The notes under the pieces: model-generated | Database searches by the model: none | Told to the model about the DNA's origin: nothing | Seen by the model: the letters and a program-made list of their open reading frames with translations, nothing else | DNA from: a virus | Strand: one strand, 5' to 3' | DNA length: 21,586 nucleotides | Virus record (IMG/VR): IMGVR_UViG_3300017986_002032 | Coordinates: 1-21,586 of that record | In this document: positions 21,303-21,586 of the stretch, piece by piece | Numbering within the stretch: position 1 is the first letter of the stretch | Layout: each line of letters opens with the position of its first letter | Position numbers and translations under genes: made by a program

Positions 21303-21586
21303 GATACTTCTGATTTGCCTTTTGCTATTGGTACAACATTAATATAACCGGAATTTCTGTTTGTGTCAAGTCCTTCTTCACTTAACATGTTATACACAAT
21401 ATCACGGAACCAACGATCTACAATTTCTTCTTCTGGATCATTATCAACACCGTACCCTGCTTCAATTAATTGTTGTACAAAGTATTTGTTCCAGTCCATT
21501 TCAAAGAAACCGTTGCGTACATTGTCTTCGTTTACCTTAACATCTAGTACACTAACCCAAGGTTCTTTGCGGCGTGTAGCATACTC
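21299..21586 (-). CDS. Conserved small protein, partial (start outside window)
   Basis: The frame is open on the minus strand from 21586 to the stop at 21299, 95 residues, with no stop codon upstream of the Met at 21499, so the start is beyond the window edge. The visible part begins RRKEPWVSVLDVKVNED and continues NGFFEMDWNKYFVQQLIEAGY and DPEEEIVDRWFRDIVYNML. The sequence is acidic-aromatic and mostly helical in the second half. I recall a similar small protein in marine T4-like phages with no known function. It ends in an ATGA overlap with the RNase H gene, so the two are co-translated. Confidence 0.65.
   Translation of the reverse strand, partial: EYATRRKEPWVSVLDVKVNEDNVRNGFFEMDWNKYFVQQLIEAGYGVDNDPEEEIVDRWFRDIVYNMLSEEGLDTNRNSGYINVVPIAKGKSEVS

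Noticed and set aside
1-21586. tRNA genes, CRISPR repeats, integrase or insertion sequences
   Set aside because: I saw no cloverleaf-like segments with CCA ends, no regularly spaced repeats, no transposase or integrase motifs; intergenic gaps are nearly all under about 120 bases.

Overview
The window looks like part of the genome of an AT-rich tailed phage, most likely a T4-like marine myovirus of the broad cyanophage/pelagiphage type. The evidence is: two exact T4-type late promoter octamers (TATAAATA) in front of structural or late genes; a T4 RNase H/5' nuclease homologue; a MoxR ATPase plus VWA-metallopeptidase pair; fibre proteins with the repeated 'RRGTNAERL' N-terminal module; and a string of small, tightly packed proteins that I recall, without a search, as typical of marine T4-like phages. 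I see no tRNA, rRNA, CRISPR array, insertion sequence or integrase. The host cannot be fixed from this window; no photosynthesis gene is present.

Region 1 (1-9345, + strand) is a single block of 13 genes in which all 12 junctions overlap by 1-26 bases. In order it encodes: the C-terminal part of a PLP aminotransferase (cut by the window edge), an NADPH-dependent FMN reductase-like flavoprotein, a cupin-type Fe(II)/2-oxoglutarate (2OG) oxygenase-like protein, a B12-binding-type radical SAM enzyme, a peroxiredoxin, a second cupin-type oxygenase, a TauD-like dioxygenase, an SGNH-type hydrolase, an Asp/Asn beta-hydroxylase-like oxygenase, a second TauD-like protein whose HxD motif reads HxN, a second flavoprotein, a SAM methyltransferase, and a protein I do not recognise. 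This reads as a phage-borne tailoring or biosynthetic cluster of unknown product, and it is the most interesting part of the window.

Region 2 (9328-13940, - strand) appears to be late expressed: a membrane fatty-acid desaturase, a fibre-like protein, a subtilisin-family protease with an intact catalytic set, and a second fibre-like protein sharing its N-terminal module with the first. Exact late promoters precede the desaturase and the first fibre gene, and a one-mismatch version precedes the second fibre gene.

Region 3 (13950-21586, - strand) is a core-like housekeeping region: a UUCG-loop terminator, four small conserved proteins, a VWA-metallopeptidase and a MoxR ATPase (each with its own sigma70-like promoter and the same 12-base leader box), an Smr-domain protein, several small conserved proteins (one with its ribosome binding site inside a hairpin), a QueC-like PP-loop ATPase, the 5' nuclease/RNase H, and a partial small protein at the right edge.

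A working model: the minus-strand core genes run replication and host takeover. The late genes build adhesive and proteolytic tail parts and alter host lipids. The plus-strand cluster makes or modifies an unknown small molecule, surface component or macromolecule using oxygen-, flavin- and SAM-dependent chemistry. The gene families and motifs are read from the sequence; the joint function is inference.
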